From NCBI GenBank assembly GCA_963691705.1, contig OY829542.1, positions 3,764,188-3,828,187 of the forward strand: a stretch of 64,000 nt of DNA, given 5' to 3'. The position numbers and the translations under genes were made by a program. The stretch is from Viola odorata. Taxonomy: Eukaryota; Streptophyta; Magnoliopsida; Malpighiales; Violaceae. Below, piece by piece: positions 42,759-55,063 of this stretch (position 1 is its first letter; every line of letters begins with the position of its first letter). Below the pieces are notes generated by a model. It worked only from the letters and a program-made list of their open reading frames with translations, ran no database searches and was not told where the DNA came from.

Positions 42759-45050
42759 CAAAATTTTTAGTTGCTATCAAGAATTCCTGTGGTGTGGACC
42801 AATTGAACTAACAAACTGCGCAGGCTTTTCCTGCCCGCCATTATACCAAGGTAGCAACCACTAATTCGATGATGCTAAATATTAAAAGAAGAGTGCAAAA
42901 TTGATTGCTTAAAGTATGGTTTTAAAAATCGGACTGGATCGGTAGGTAAAACCGGGGATCGGTTCATGTTTTTGCTTAAGTTTCAGCCTGAAAACTAAAT
43001 TCTGGTTGAACCGGTAAAAGCTAGTGACACAAAAAGTTCAACCGGTGAATAGGATGAACCAAATCTGTTTCCAAATTCAACCAGTTTTGTGTAATTTCTT
43101 ACTTTAAATTTGAAATAGACATAACTTTTGATCAAACCATTGGATCAATTTCAAATTATGAAGACACATTCCTCGACAAGATTGAGTAAATATCAACCGT
43201 TTGGATTGTGCAAAATCATCTCTAAATGGCCTCAAAATTTGGTCTGAAGTTCTATATTCTTTTTTTGTTTTATATTTTCTTATTTATTTTGAATTCGGAA
43301 CTATTTATTAAAAAAATTCTCTTAATTTTAATGTTACACATTTTGCCAATATGTTTATGAAATGTCAAATTAATTTTTATGTTTTCCCAAACAACTTCGA
43401 AAAAAAAATTTCATTCTCAAAATTCAAACTCGAAACCGTGGTTAAGGATATACACCAATTGGTAGCAACCACTAATTCAATGATGCCTAAATATTAAAAG
43501 AAGAGTGCATAATTGGTTGCTTAAAGTACAGTTTTAAAAATCGGGCTGAATCGGTTGGGTATCTGGTTAGGTTTCAGTTTGAAAACTAGATTCTAATTGA
43601 ACCGGTAAGTACTGATGATCCGGTCCTGTATTTTCTATTTCTCTTACACACATCCCATTACCGAAATTAAAATTTAATTCCTCATTATTGGTGTCTTCCA
43701 TCTCAAATTACATGAAAATTACATGCAAAATTTCTATTTCTATGATCATCTAAGCCACTGAGATTATTAATTCTATGTTTTTCAAGGATTGTGAGTTGAA
43801 AACTTTATAAGAAAAATTATATGGTGTTATTTGACCATAGAAGAAAAAAACTTTTTTACGCCCTAAAATATTTATTATATTGTTTGTTCAATTTTCATAA
43901 TATTTTGAAATAATTGACCATGTTTTAGCATTTTTAGGAATGATAATTACTACAAGAAAATTTAATGGTTTCGGTTTAAATGGATTAAACGAGTTGGGCT
44001 AAAAAAAAATCTAAAACTTTTTGCAACGTTAAGAAACTATAGAATTCATATTGAAAGTTTGACAACTATAAAAGTCGACATAGAAAATTATACTAATTTT
44101 AGTACTTCTTATATATAAAACTAGAATAAAATTTACCTAAAACGTAAAAAAGAAGAAGCCATAATTTGAAATTTTGAATAATAAAAGAATGTCTAAAACG
44201 ACAGGTAATATAAAATTGTACAACACACTCAATTTCTCGCGAGATCATGCACTTAATTTTCATTAATCAATACAATCTAAGGGCATTGCAGACATTTCCT
44301 TCCTTCATAGCATTCTCCATTGTCATACAAAAGGCCACAGACAAGACAAAGGCTTAGTTGGGACATGTCATCACTTGCGTCACCGTGATATTTACTAGCT
44401 ATCGTTCTTTGTATTTTATACACGCCACTTTTTGTTTATACAAATATAAAAGCTGCTTATTGAAAATTTATATAGAGATTTGAAAAAAAAATCCCCTAAA
44501 TTTTACATAATTAATCTATTTATTTTGGAATGTGAAAGAGACGATGTTAAAGAATTTGAAAAATTGCATGATTTTTTTATATAAGTGCCGGTAAATCCTT
44601 CATTTTATTTATAAAAATAATTAGAGGTATTTATAAGTGTTGATAGTGATATTTATGTAAGTCAATGTTAATTGCATTTTATTCATTTTAGTTTTAATTT
44701 ATTAGTGTTTAATTGTCAAAATAATTATGTATTATATAAAATATTATTGTACATATTATGCAGAATTAACGAATATTTTTTAACCTATATAAATAGTTTT
44801 AAAATTATTTAATATAATAAAGATTAAATCAATAATATATTTTAAAATAAACAGATTTATATAAATTTACTCTCACTTTTTCTTAAACTTATATATTTAT
44901 GTATTTATGAAAAAAAAATTATTCATATATTGACCTATAAAAATTAATTGTTCAAACATATACATAATAATGATTTAAATTATATAGTCCAATTAAATGG
45001 TATAAAATCAAATAAAGTAAATAAAACAAAACCAAGCAAAATAATTGTTA
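42759..45050. other. intergenic repeat-rich region upstream of P450 copy 3
   Basis: Two related blocks (about 42846-42985 and 43459-43600) share GGTAGCAACCACTAATTC and GTTTTAAAAATCGG.CTG.ATCGG, so they are copies of one dispersed repeat. The block 44165-44720 recurs at 48820-49880 and partly near 56870-57170. No gene seen. Confidence 0.55.
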
Positions 45051-45282
45051 CTCCCTCCCGATTTTAATAAACGACCTCTACTGTTCCGGCACGCATTTCA
45101 ATGCGCCCGGATGACTCACTATTTCACTCCAAAAAATTTCGTACTTTTTTTCGAGCGTACGTTAATCCTTAACGTACTTCCGAGAAAAGATTAGGGCAAA
45201 ATTATCTCAAATAGTGAGTCATCCGACCTCCTTAATATGCGTGCTCAAATAGTAAAAGACATTTAATAAAAGATGGAGGGAG
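45051..45282. mobile_element. Stowaway-like MITE with long fold-back structure
   Basis: 232 bases flanked by TA. Terminal repeats are CTCCCTCCCGATTTTAATAAA and, reversed from the right, CTCCCTCCATCTTTTATTAAA. Inside is a perfect 16-base inverted repeat (GGATGACTCACTATTT at 45109-45124 and its reverse at 45209-45224) and a central palindrome GTACGTTAA-TCC-TTAACGTAC. It lies about 330 bases upstream of P450 copy 3. Confidence 0.85.
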
Positions 45283-45542
45283 TATAAAAAATAAACTTCG
45301 CTTCACTTTCTTCGAACTTGTGGAATCTTACAACACCAATAATCTCTACAAATATAAAAAAGTAAAAAAAAAAAAATTCAATTTTTTTTAATCTTAATAA
45401 AAATTATTGCCCCACTAATAAAAAAATTTAGATCCCCCACCGCCCTTATCGAAAAAATAATCAATCTTCTGGTGACTTGGAGAAAGTAATTTAGAATCTA
45501 GTTGCTAGATCTGTGATCTGTCAAACAGTTTTGCATCACTGC

Positions 45543-45552
45543 TATATTATAG
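45543..45552 (+). promoter_or_regulatory. putative TATA box of P450 copy 3
   Basis: TATATTATAGCTAGCC, 70 bases before the ATG at 45614, is conserved in copies 2 and 6. Confidence 0.5.
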
Positions 45553-45613
45553 CTAGCCACTCTGCTCAATGCTCATGGCATCTTCTAACTTTTAATTTCT
45601 AATTACAGTGGAA

Positions 45614-47591
45614 ATGGTGGCGGCTACTCTGTTGTTGTTCTGTTTTTCAAGCTGCTTATGTGTATACTTCCTCATACTTTTGATCAAGTTCTTCAACAAA
45701 GTATGGTTGAATCCGCTTCGCGTTCAGTCCCTGATGAACAAGCAGGGATTGAAAGGCCCGTCTTATAAGTTCGTCTATGGTAATACCAAAGAGATCCTCG
45801 CAATGAGAAATGACAGCAACAACAGTCCCATGGAGTTGTCTCATGATATTTTTCCAAGAATTCAGCCTCATGTTTATACATGGATCAAGATTTATGGTAA
45901 GAGAAACCTTTATTACGTTTCTTTTCTAATAAGCGGACGAATCCTTCGGTTACCACATGTAAGTTGTATAATAATACAGAGGATTAATTACCTGTAATAA
46001 TTGACGTCAACAAATCTCGTCTTCCCAATATTTTTGCTGTAGGTATGAATGTTCTTTCCTGGCTTGGTCCAAAAGCTGAAATTATAGTCACAGATCCTGA
46101 TGTAGCTAAAGAGGTGTTGAGCAATAAAAATGTAGGATACCAAAAACCAGAGACCGCAATTTATGTGAAGAAACTGATGGGGGATGGGCTTGTAACCTCA
46201 GAAGGTGAGAAATGGTCTAAGATGCGAAAACTGGCCAACCATGCTTTCTTTGCTGAAAGCTTGAAGGTAATTAAAACAGCAAGATTAATGAATTATGACA
46301 TCAACCAGAAGAAAATGGTTTAGTAACATATCTCTTCTTGTTCCTGTAGGGTATGATTCCAGCAATGATTGCAAGCGCAGAGATGATGCTTGAGAGATGG
46401 AAACAGTACCAGAAAGTCAAAGAGATTGATTTGGTCCCAGAATTCAAGATCTTAACATCTGAAGTCATTTCCAGGACAGCATTCGGGAGTAGCTACATGA
46501 AAGGTCAGGACGTTTTTGATTCATTGATGAAGCTGGGCACCATCGTTTCAAGAAACATCTACAGGATTAGGATTCCTATAATTGGGTATGTTTCAACTTT
46601 TATTTCTCTGATAATGTATTCATTAAGTTGGCTTGCTGGGGCTCACTTTCTGGTTAACTGCAGAAAATTCTTACGACTAGCTGATGACACGGAATCAGAC
46701 AAACTGCAACAACAGATAAAAGATAGTATTGTAAAGATGGTGAAGAAAAGAGAGGAGGAAGCGGTACTGTTGGATGATCAAGAAGTTGATCGTTATGGAA
46801 ACGATTTTCTTGGATTACTCCTAAAGGCATATAATGATGCAGATGAGGCCAAGAGAATATCTCTAGATGATGTGATTGATGAGTGCAAGACCTTTTATTT
46901 TGCTGGGCAGGAAACAGCCATGAGTTCATTATGTTGGGCTGTACTTCTTCTGGCAATTCATCAAGATTGGCAGGACAAAGTCAGGAACGAGGTTCTTGAA
47001 TTGTTGGGTCACCAAAATCCACAAGCTGACACCATCTCAAAACTAAAAGTTGTGAGTAAAACCCAATTCGCTCCAAATTAGACTCATCGGATCAAAACTA
47101 ATCTTGTTTGCGTCGTCCATGATAATTTTTTAACCTTTTTTTTGCTTTTTCTTTTCGTTTAGATGAGCATGGTTATCCACGAGTCTCTGCGGCTGTACCC
47201 TCCTGGTGTTTTTGTGAGGAGGAAAGCTAGACGGCAAATCAAGTTGGGGAAACTAACTGTTCCGGCGGATATGAGACTGTTTATTTCGATTTTAGCACTG
47301 CACCACAGCCCTGAATTATGGGGAGAGGATGTTCAGGAGTTCAAACCAGAGAGATTCGCAGAAGGAGTGGCTAAGGCTACAGGCAGTAACATGGCTGCAT
47401 TTATGCCATTTGGAATGGGACCAAGAAATTGTGTAGGCTTCAATTTCGCGCTGACAGAAATGAAGATTGTGCTCTCCATGATCCTGCAGCGCTACAGGTT
47501 TACTCTCTCGCCAACCTATGTCCACTCTCCTATTAAGGTTCTCACGATTCGGCCACAACATGGACTTCAAGTCATCCTCCACCAATTGTAA
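45614..47591 (+). CDS. CYP749-like cytochrome P450 (copy 3, intact)
   Basis: Five exons, 45614-45896, 46043-46266, 46350-46585, 46664-47051 and 47163-47591, all with GT-AG borders, encode 519 residues. An N-terminal membrane anchor (about 1-27) should fix it in the endoplasmic reticulum. The oxygen-activation motif AGQET is at 328-332, ExxR at 384-387, PERF at 439-442 and the haem loop PFGMGPRNCVG has Cys 467. The sequence belongs to the CYP72 clan and best resembles the CYP749A group from memory (SLMN.QGLKGPSYKF, SHDIFPRIQPHV, LANHAFFAESLK). It would be an NADPH-dependent monooxygenase; the substrate is unknown. In cotton a CYP749A gene has been linked to sulfonylurea herbicide tolerance. 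This is the only copy in the window with no visible lesion, so it is the likely active gene. Confidence 0.9.
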
Positions 47592-48819
47592 GAGCAATTG
47601 TACAAAATTCTCACAACTCTAGGAAGTAGTTCTCGCTTGCTCCTAGCTCATGCTTTACATTTTACTCGAGTAAGTGGTGAAATTTACCACCAGTCAGTGA
47701 CATCCACAGCTAATGCAAGAAATTACCAGCCAGTTAAATAAATACTTGTCAAAAAATTAGTTATAGCATAACCTAAGAAACACGAAGGTCTCAACTTTTT
47801 AACTCTAACATCGACATACGGTGGACACTCAAACGAGCCACCTTTTTCTGAGTCAACGCTAAGGATTCATAAGCAAATTTATGTTGAAATTACAAAATAT
47901 TGAGCAACAATATACTACTATAACGAAAATATTTTTTTCTAAAAAAAAAACCAGTACGAGGAATTTTGTACAAGATTGTATATATAGAATTACACAAAAT
48001 TAATCGTGTGTATCAAGTTTAGAAATGATCCTTTAGAGACAATAAAAAAAATCTTGTAAAAAATGGACGGTTCAATTTACTCAATATGCAGTAAGATATG
48101 CTAAATCATGTAAACCACTGAGCGGTGTATTTACATAAAATAAATTAAATGTATCTAAAAGGATTTTTTTTCTAAAAAGAAAGGTTTTAGTTTTCTCAAT
48201 GCATAAAATAATATCGATTTTTTTTACAAGACTATATAAGTCGTAGATTTACACATGTAAACTTCTAAGTCGTAGATTTACACAAAATCCACTTGTTATT
48301 CTATCACAAACTTTCAATTAAAGTCAATAATTGCAATTTAACACAAAATTTGGTACTTTACTAATCATCAAGTAAACGAGTATGCTCGTAGATTTACACA
48401 AACTTCATTATTCTTATTGTATGTCAACTCGTTATGCTACTCACTATTCCATCACAAATATTTAAGTAAATTTAATACTTATCATGTTACACAAAATTTA
48501 ATACTCCGTTCAAAATTAAGTAAAAGAGTATGCTGCTCGATTTATACAAATTTCAGTATACCAACTAGTTAATTTGATTTATTTAATCACGTATTCTTTT
48601 TATCATTAATGTTTGTCTTTTTATACAAAGTCCAATTTGCTTTTTAACTTTAGGTAGAAGAATAGGAATGCTACACGGTAAAAATAAGGAAGCTAATTAA
48701 GAAAATAATTAACATATTGTTTTTTATATTTAATCTCGTAATTTAAAAAAAATCTCGTATTTAAAGTATAATTGAGTAAAATTACATTAAAATTTATCTA
48801 AAAAGTAAAAAAAGAGAGC
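47592..48819. other. intergenic, AT-rich
   Basis: No gene, RNA or transposon end recognised. Confidence 0.4.
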
Positions 48820-49880
48820 CATAATTTGAATAATAAAAAAATGTTTAAAACGAGAGGTAATATAAAATTGTACAACACACTCAATTTCTCGCGAGATCAT
48901 GCACTTAATTTTCATTAATCAATACAATCTAAGGGCATTGCAGACATTTCCTTCCTGCATAGCATCTCCATTGTCATACAAAAGGCCACAGACAAGACAA
49001 AGGCTTAGTTGGGACATGTCGTGTGTGTTTGGGGTTGGGAGTTGGGTACCCAACCCAACTTTTCCCAACCCAAAAGCCTTTGAAAGTGTTTGGCTATCAC
49101 TTTCTCAACCCGAGGCTTTTTAATCCCTTGAAAAATCAAGGGAAAGCCACTGGAACAAAATAGAGCAACGCAGGGTGAGTTTGACACTCTCTCTCTCCTT
49201 TTTTTTTTTTTTTTTATTTTAATTTTATTTTTTTACTTTATATAATGAACAAAATAAATTAAAAATTAACACAATAAAATTTTCATCTCAAAATAAGTAA
49301 TTCTAGATCAACTTTTTCTATTTTTATTAATCTTTTAAAAATGGGTTTTATACTCCAACTTTTTCATTTTTATAATTTTACCAAACACCAAAAACAACTT
49401 CTCGTTTCCCACAACATTTTTAAGAAATGTTTATCAAACAGCACACTACTTTGCGCAAAAGTACTTTTTCCACAACACTTTTGCCCATAGCACGTTTCGG
49501 ACCAGAACCGGAACGCCAAACAGGTCTTGCGTCACCGAAGTACTAGCTATCGTTCTTTGTATTATATGCACGCCATATAAAAGCTGCGTATTGAAATTTT
49601 ATATAGATATTTGAAAAAAAATCCCCTAAAAAAATTAGTATACATAATTAATCTATTTATTATGGAATTTGAAAGAGACGATGTTCAAGGATTTAAAAAG
49701 TTGTATGATTCTTTATATAAGTGCTTGTAAATCTTTAGTTTTATTTATAAAAATAATTAGAGGTATTTTACAAGTGTTGATAGTGATATTTATGTAAGTC
49801 AATGTTAATTGCATTTTTATTCATTTTAGTTTTAATTCATTAGTGTTTAATTGTCAAAATAATTATGTATTATAACAAAT
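48820..49880. repeat. duplicate of the intergenic block 44165-44720
   Basis: Near-identical runs (for example from GTACAACACACTCAATTTCT to GGGACATGTC) align with the block upstream of copy 3. The difference is an inserted 506-base sequence (49021-49526). This shows that the P450 unit was duplicated together with its flank. Confidence 0.8.
49021..49526. mobile_element. non-autonomous DNA transposon candidate inside the duplicated block
   Basis: Present here but absent from the otherwise matching block at 44364. The ends look like imperfect inverted repeats: left TGTTTGGGGTTGGGAG, right (reversed) TGTTTGGCGTTCCGG. The three bases GTC stand at both borders. There is no coding capacity. The superfamily is unclear. 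Confidence 0.5.
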
Positions 49881-49957
49881 CTCGTCTTAATTGATGTCAA
49901 CAAATCTCGTCTTAATTGATGTCAACAAATCTCGTCTTCCCAATATTTTTGCTGTAG

Positions 49958-52135
49958 GTATGAATGTTCTTTCCTGGCTTGGTCCAAAAGCTGAAATTAT
50001 AGTCACAGATCCTGATCTAGCTAAAGAGGTGTTGAGCAATAAAAATGGAGGATACCAAAAACCAGAGACCGCAATTTTTGTGAAGAAACTGATGGGGGAT
50101 GGGCTTGTAACCTCAGAAGGTGAGAAATGGTCTAAGATGCGAAAACTGGCCAACCATGCTTTCTTTGCTGAAAGCTTGAAGGTAATTAAAACAGCAAGAT
50201 TAATGAATTATGACATCAACCAGAAGAAAATGGTTTAGTAACATCTCTCTTCTTGTTCTTGTAGGGTATGATTCCAGCAATGATTGCAAGCGCAGAGATG
50301 ATGCTTGAGAGATGGAAACAGTACCAGAAAGTCAAGGAGGTTGATATTTTCCGAGAATTCAAGTTTCTAACATCAGAAATCATTTCCAGGACGGCGTTTG
50401 GGAGCAGCTACATGGAAGGGCAGAACATTTTTGATATGCTCACGAAGATGGCCAACATTGTAGAAAATAGTCAATACAAGATTAAAATTCCTAGAATTGG
50501 GTATTCTTTCACTTTTACTTACCAACCTATTGGTTGGGCTGATTCAACTAGACATACCTAGATAGAAAACATACATGCATCACTTTGTAATGATTTTTAA
50601 ATTCCCTCTCTTACAGAAGATTTAATTGCTATAATTGGTCTGATTCGGTGGTTAATTCCAGGAAATTCGTAAAACTGGGTAACGACGTGGAATCAGACAA
50701 GCTGCAACAAGAGATTAGATATAGTATCATATCTAATCTGATGCTAACGCCAAGGTTGGTGTTGATTCCAACATGATTTCCAACATGACACTGCCACTTG
50801 AAAGCTTGAAGGTAATTAAAACAGCAAGATTAATGAATTATGACATCAACCAGAAGAAAATGGTTTAGTAACATCTCTCTTCTTGTTCCTGTAGGGTATG
50901 ATTCCAGCAATGATTGCAAGCGCAGAGATGATGCTTGAGAGATGGAAACAGTACCAGAAAGTCAAAGAGATTGATTTGGTCCCAGAATTCAAGATCTTAA
51001 CATCTGAAGTCATTTCCAGGACAGCATTCGGGAGTAGCTACATGGAAGGTCAGGACGTTTTTGATTCATTGATGAAGCTGGGGATCATCGTTTCAAGAAA
51101 CATCTACAGGATTAGGATTCCTATAATTGGGTATGTTTCAACTTTTATTTCTCTGATAATGTATTCATTAAGTTGGCTTGCTGGGCTCACTTTCTGGTTA
51201 ACTGCAGAAAGTTCTTACGACTAGCTGATGACACGGAATCAGACAAACTGCATCAACAGATAATAGATAGTATTGTAAAGATGGTGAAGAAAAGAGAGGA
51301 GGAAGCGGTACTGTTGGATGATCAAGAAGTTGATCGTTATGGAAATGATTTTCTTGGATTACTCCTAAAGGCATATAATGATGCAGATGAGGCCAAGAGA
51401 ATATCTCTAGATGATGTGATTGATGAGTGCAAGACCTTTTATGTTGCTGGGCAGGAAACAGCCTTGAGTTCATTATGTTGGTCTGTACTTCTTCTGGCAA
51501 TTCATCAAGATTGGCAGGACAAAGTCAGGAACGAGGTTCTTGAATTGTTGGGTCACCAAAATCCACAAGCTGACACCATCTCAAAACTAAAAGTTGTGAG
51601 TAAAACCCAATTCGCTCCAAATTAGACTCATCGGATCAAAACTAATCTTGTTTGCGTCGTCCAGGATAATTTTTTAACCTTTTTGTTGCGTTTTCTTTTC
51701 GTTTAGATGAGCATGGTTATCCACGAGTCTCTGCGGCTGTACCCTCCTGCTGTTTTTGCGAGTAGGAAAGCTACATGGCAAATCAAGTTGGGGAAACTAA
51801 CTGTTCCGGCGGATATGAGACTGTTCATTTCGATTTTAGCACTGCACCACAGCCCTGAATTATGGGGAGAGGATGTTCAGGAGTTCAAACCAGAGAGATT
51901 CGCAGAAGGAGTGGCTAAGGCTACAGGCAGTAACATGGCTGCATTTATGCCATTTGGAATGGGACCAAGAAATTGTGTAGGCTTCAATTTCGTGCTGACA
52001 GAAATGAAGATTGTGCTCTCCACGATCCTGCAGCGCTACAGGTTTACTCTCTCGCCAACCTATGTCCACTCTCCTATTAGGATTCTCACGATTCGGCCAC
52101 AACATGGACTTCAAGTCATCCTCCACCAATTGTAA
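49958..52135 (+). pseudogene. chimeric CYP749-like P450 pseudogene (copy 4)
   Basis: Exon 1 is missing. Blocks in order are exon 2 (49958-50181), exon 3 (50265-50500) and a partial exon 4 (50662 to about 50728). Next come a short inverted repeat and foreign sequence, the last bases of another exon 2 (to 50811) and a second exon 3 (50895-51130). It ends with exon 4 (51208-51595) and exon 5 (51707-52135). The first exon 3 matches copy 6 (VDIFREFKFLTSE), the second matches copy 3 (IDLVPEFKILTSE). The 3' half is open with AGQET, ESLR, PERF and haem loop GMGPRNCVG, but without exon 1 and with doubled exons it cannot make a normal enzyme. It looks like the product of unequal recombination between two family members. 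Confidence 0.88.
50712..50739. repeat. 11-base inverted repeat at the chimera junction
   Basis: AGATTAGATAT - AGTATC - ATATCTAATCT. The left arm is normal exon 4 sequence; the right arm is its mirror and starts the non-homologous stretch, so the break occurred at this fold-back. Confidence 0.9.
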
Positions 52136-52493
52136 GAGCAATTGTACAAAATTCTCACAACTATAGGAAGTAGTTCTCGCTTGCTCTGGAAACGCAAGCT
52201 CATGCTTTACATTTTACTCGAGTAAACGGTGAAATCTACCACCAGTCAGTGACATCCACAGCTAATACAAGAAATGAACTACTCCCTAGGATTGAGTAAA
52301 CTGCATCATTTACTACAAGTAATGTATAGAAAAGTGGACTTTTTACCCTAGGATGACTGTGCCATATTACCAGGGAAATTGTCCTGACGCACGCTCTTGT
52401 TGCTGTACTGTACACTCAACTAGTACTAATCAAATTAATAATTAAAGCATGTTAGAACACTGATGATATAAAAAACGATATGCTATTATTAGA

Positions 52494-52586
52494 AAAACTC
52501 TTAGGGGATGTGCTTCCACGCTCAGGAGGTGAGAAATGGTCTAAGATGCGAGAACTGGCCAACCATATTGCTTTCAACTGCTAGAT
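52494..52586 (+). pseudogene. isolated P450 exon 2 fragment
   Basis: CTCTTAGGGGATG...GGTGAGAAATGGTCTAAG encodes the LLGD and GEKWSKMRELANH block of exon 2 without its neighbours. The same fragment lies downstream of copy 6 (60858-60945), so the 3' flank was duplicated with the genes. Confidence 0.8.
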
Positions 52587-52639
52587 ACAAAGTTGAAAGC
52601 TAATCGATTCTTTCAGTTTTTCCTTAAAGGGTCATCAAA

Positions 52640-53120
52640 ATGATTGAAATCCTGGACCAACAAACAAGATCATGGGTTCTTATCATCACAACAATTTTAG
52701 TAGCCATTTCGGCTGCAACAAAACCAGCAAGGGCACACCACCACATAGGAAATCACTGCCAGTCCTCTTGCAGGAACAAGAATGTTCCTTACCCTTTCGG
52801 ATTTTCTCAAGGATGTCCAATCCAGCTACAATGCAACAGCAGCAGTTTTAGGGACATCACAATCGGCGATTTCCAAGTCCTAAACATAACCCAGAGCGGA
52901 ATCTTGATCAAATTCCCTGGAGAATGCAACCGACCCATTGAAAAGATCCAACCTTTATTCAATCCAGCTACGCAATTTCTTCCCGGAACAACTTGCTCTT
53001 GCAGGATTGTCGAAAATCATTGGATGGCTGTGTTGTGCCGACGAGGTCAATGGAAGCAACTGTGATGATGCTTCAAGAAGGATTAATCAAGGGAACTATT
53101 TTTTTGTTCTAAAAAAGGCC
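52640..53120 (+). pseudogene. wall-associated kinase-like (WAKL) N-terminal fragment
   Basis: From ATG 52640: a signal peptide, then the galacturonan-binding-type pattern NHCQSSCRNKNVPYPFGFSQGC and IKFPGECNRP. Near 52985 the frame slips: the expected LLQDCRKSLDGCVVPT continues in another frame, and NGSNCDDASRR in a third. Epidermal growth factor repeats, transmembrane segment and kinase are absent. In plants such proteins bind cell-wall pectin; this copy is a decayed 5' fragment, ending about 240 bases before the Helitron. Confidence 0.75.
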
Positions 53121-53769
53121 TCCTTCCAATTTTTCATTAGAAACCTCAACAGACTAAGCAAGTTCTATATTAAAAGATTAATTTTTTTTTATTCTGTTCT
53201 TGTTTTAAAGTTTTTCATATTTTCTATGGACAGTCGAATAGGTTGTAAAAAGTTAATTTACTAAAAATAATGATTTATAATATAATTGAAGACTAGTATT
53301 GGATAATTTGTATATACAATTTAGTTGCTCACCAAAACCAAAACATGGAATTTATTAGTATATCTATATCTATACTATATAAAAAGCACGAAGGAGCTTA
53401 TTTCTATAAATTACTATTATATCCTTGAATTATTAAAAAAATTTAAGGGTGTAATAGACTTTTAATTTTTAAAATTAACTACCTATTAAAATTGAATAAA
53501 TCTATTATCCAATGACTTATTTAATTAATTAACCTACTTATTAAACTCATTAGTTATTTAATTAATTAACCTACCTATTAAACCCTAAACTATAAAGCAT
53601 TGCCAACTTCCCTACTTTCACCAAAAATGAAGGAGGATATTGTAAAGTAGGTAATGCGATTTTTATCACTAATGGCTATTCTTTTCACATACTCATAATG
53701 TTGTCTTTGTTGTTTATTATATCAAAAGAACACACTCATTCGATAAACTTTGATGTGTGATATATTATA

Positions 53770-53894
53770 CTCCCTCCATCCACAATAAAGTGGCGATTTT
53801 CTACGGAAAGTTACTGTACACTTTACTTGACTTTTTAGTGTTTGCTTTACTGAAAATTACTGTGCTAGAAAGAGTTATTTGTGGACAGAGGGAG
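53770..53894. mobile_element. Stowaway-like MITE nested in the Helitron
   Basis: 125 bases flanked by TA, with ends CTCCCTCCATCCACAATAA and (reversed) CTCCCTCTGTCCACAAATAA. Non-coding. Confidence 0.8.
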
Positions 53895-54313
53895 TACTAT
53901 TTTGCAATATAAACAATTTTTCAAACTAAACAATAGAACTCTTCTATGCTTATTTGCTATACAAAAGAATAGTTCTTTCCTGATTACCCTTCTTTTACAA
54001 GTAGTGCGTTTGGGCACAAAACAAATCGACAAAAGAAGATTGACCTCCGTCTTATTTTGGATTTGAGGTATAAATTATATATTTATTATATGAATCTTAT
54101 ATTTAATTAGTTTGAGTCCTATATATATGTGTATTTATTTAGTTCGATGTATATATTTATGATTGTTGAAATTGTTTGAACCATCATCATTATATGAGTG
54201 GATTAGTTAACCCTATTATGGTTATGCACCGTCATGCTTATGGTTTCAATTCCTGCTACCTTTAGCTTCAATGGTGTGAGTCTTCATTTAATAGATCCCT
54301 TTTTCGTCAACGA

Positions 54314-54868
54314 TTGCCTCGATTGAGTAGTGTTTTGTTTCGGTTTCTTAAATTTATTTCAATTGTAGGAAGATATGTTTACAAACAAAAGACTTGTGGG
54401 GTTGCTGCTGCAATCATGTCAGGAGGTTGTACTGCTCATTCACGGTTTGATATACCTATAGATGTTCATGAATCAAGTGAAAATAACTATTCAAAATAAG
54501 AACCCGAGGCTCAATTAATAAAAAAGGAAAGACTTATTTTGTGGGATGAATCTCCAATGGTAAAACGATGCGCAATAGAGATGGTCGATCGATTTTTACG
54601 GGATATAATGAATAACAATAAACTATTTGGTGGTAAAGTTGTGGTTTTTGGAGGTGATTTCAGGCAAGTACTACCTGTAGTACCGCGAGGCACAAGAGTA
54701 GAAACTGTGGGAGCAAGTCTGGTAAGGTCATACTTATGGCACCATATGAGAAGACTGAAACTATCTAGAAATACGAGGGCTATCTCAAATTTAGAATTCA
54801 ACAAACTTTTACTCAGAATAGAAAATGGAGAAGAGCCAACAAGCGTACATGCTGAGGTTACAAGTTAA
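54314..54868 (+). pseudogene. PIF1-like helicase fragment of the Helitron
   Basis: One frame from 54314 to 54868 encodes pieces of a PIF1/Helitron helicase: VAAAIMSGGCTAHSRFDIPI (normally just after Walker A), then LWDESPM (Walker B, DEAD-box equivalent) and GGDFRQVLPVVPRG (motif III). A TAA at 54497-54499 interrupts the frame. The Walker A motif and the C-terminal motifs V-VI are not found. The fragment identifies the family but is not functional. Confidence 0.85.
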
Positions 54869-55063
54869 TGATGGTGAGAATGAAGCAACAATTGTTCTTT
54901 TTGATGAGACAAAAATATTGCGACATCAAGAAATATAAAGAATCAGTTGACGACAAGGTAATTTTTTTGGAATAGTGATACTAAATTAATTTTATTACAG
55001 AAAAAAATACTAATATTATTCTCAATGTAACAGGAAAAAGAGAAGTCGTCACACTATAGAAAA

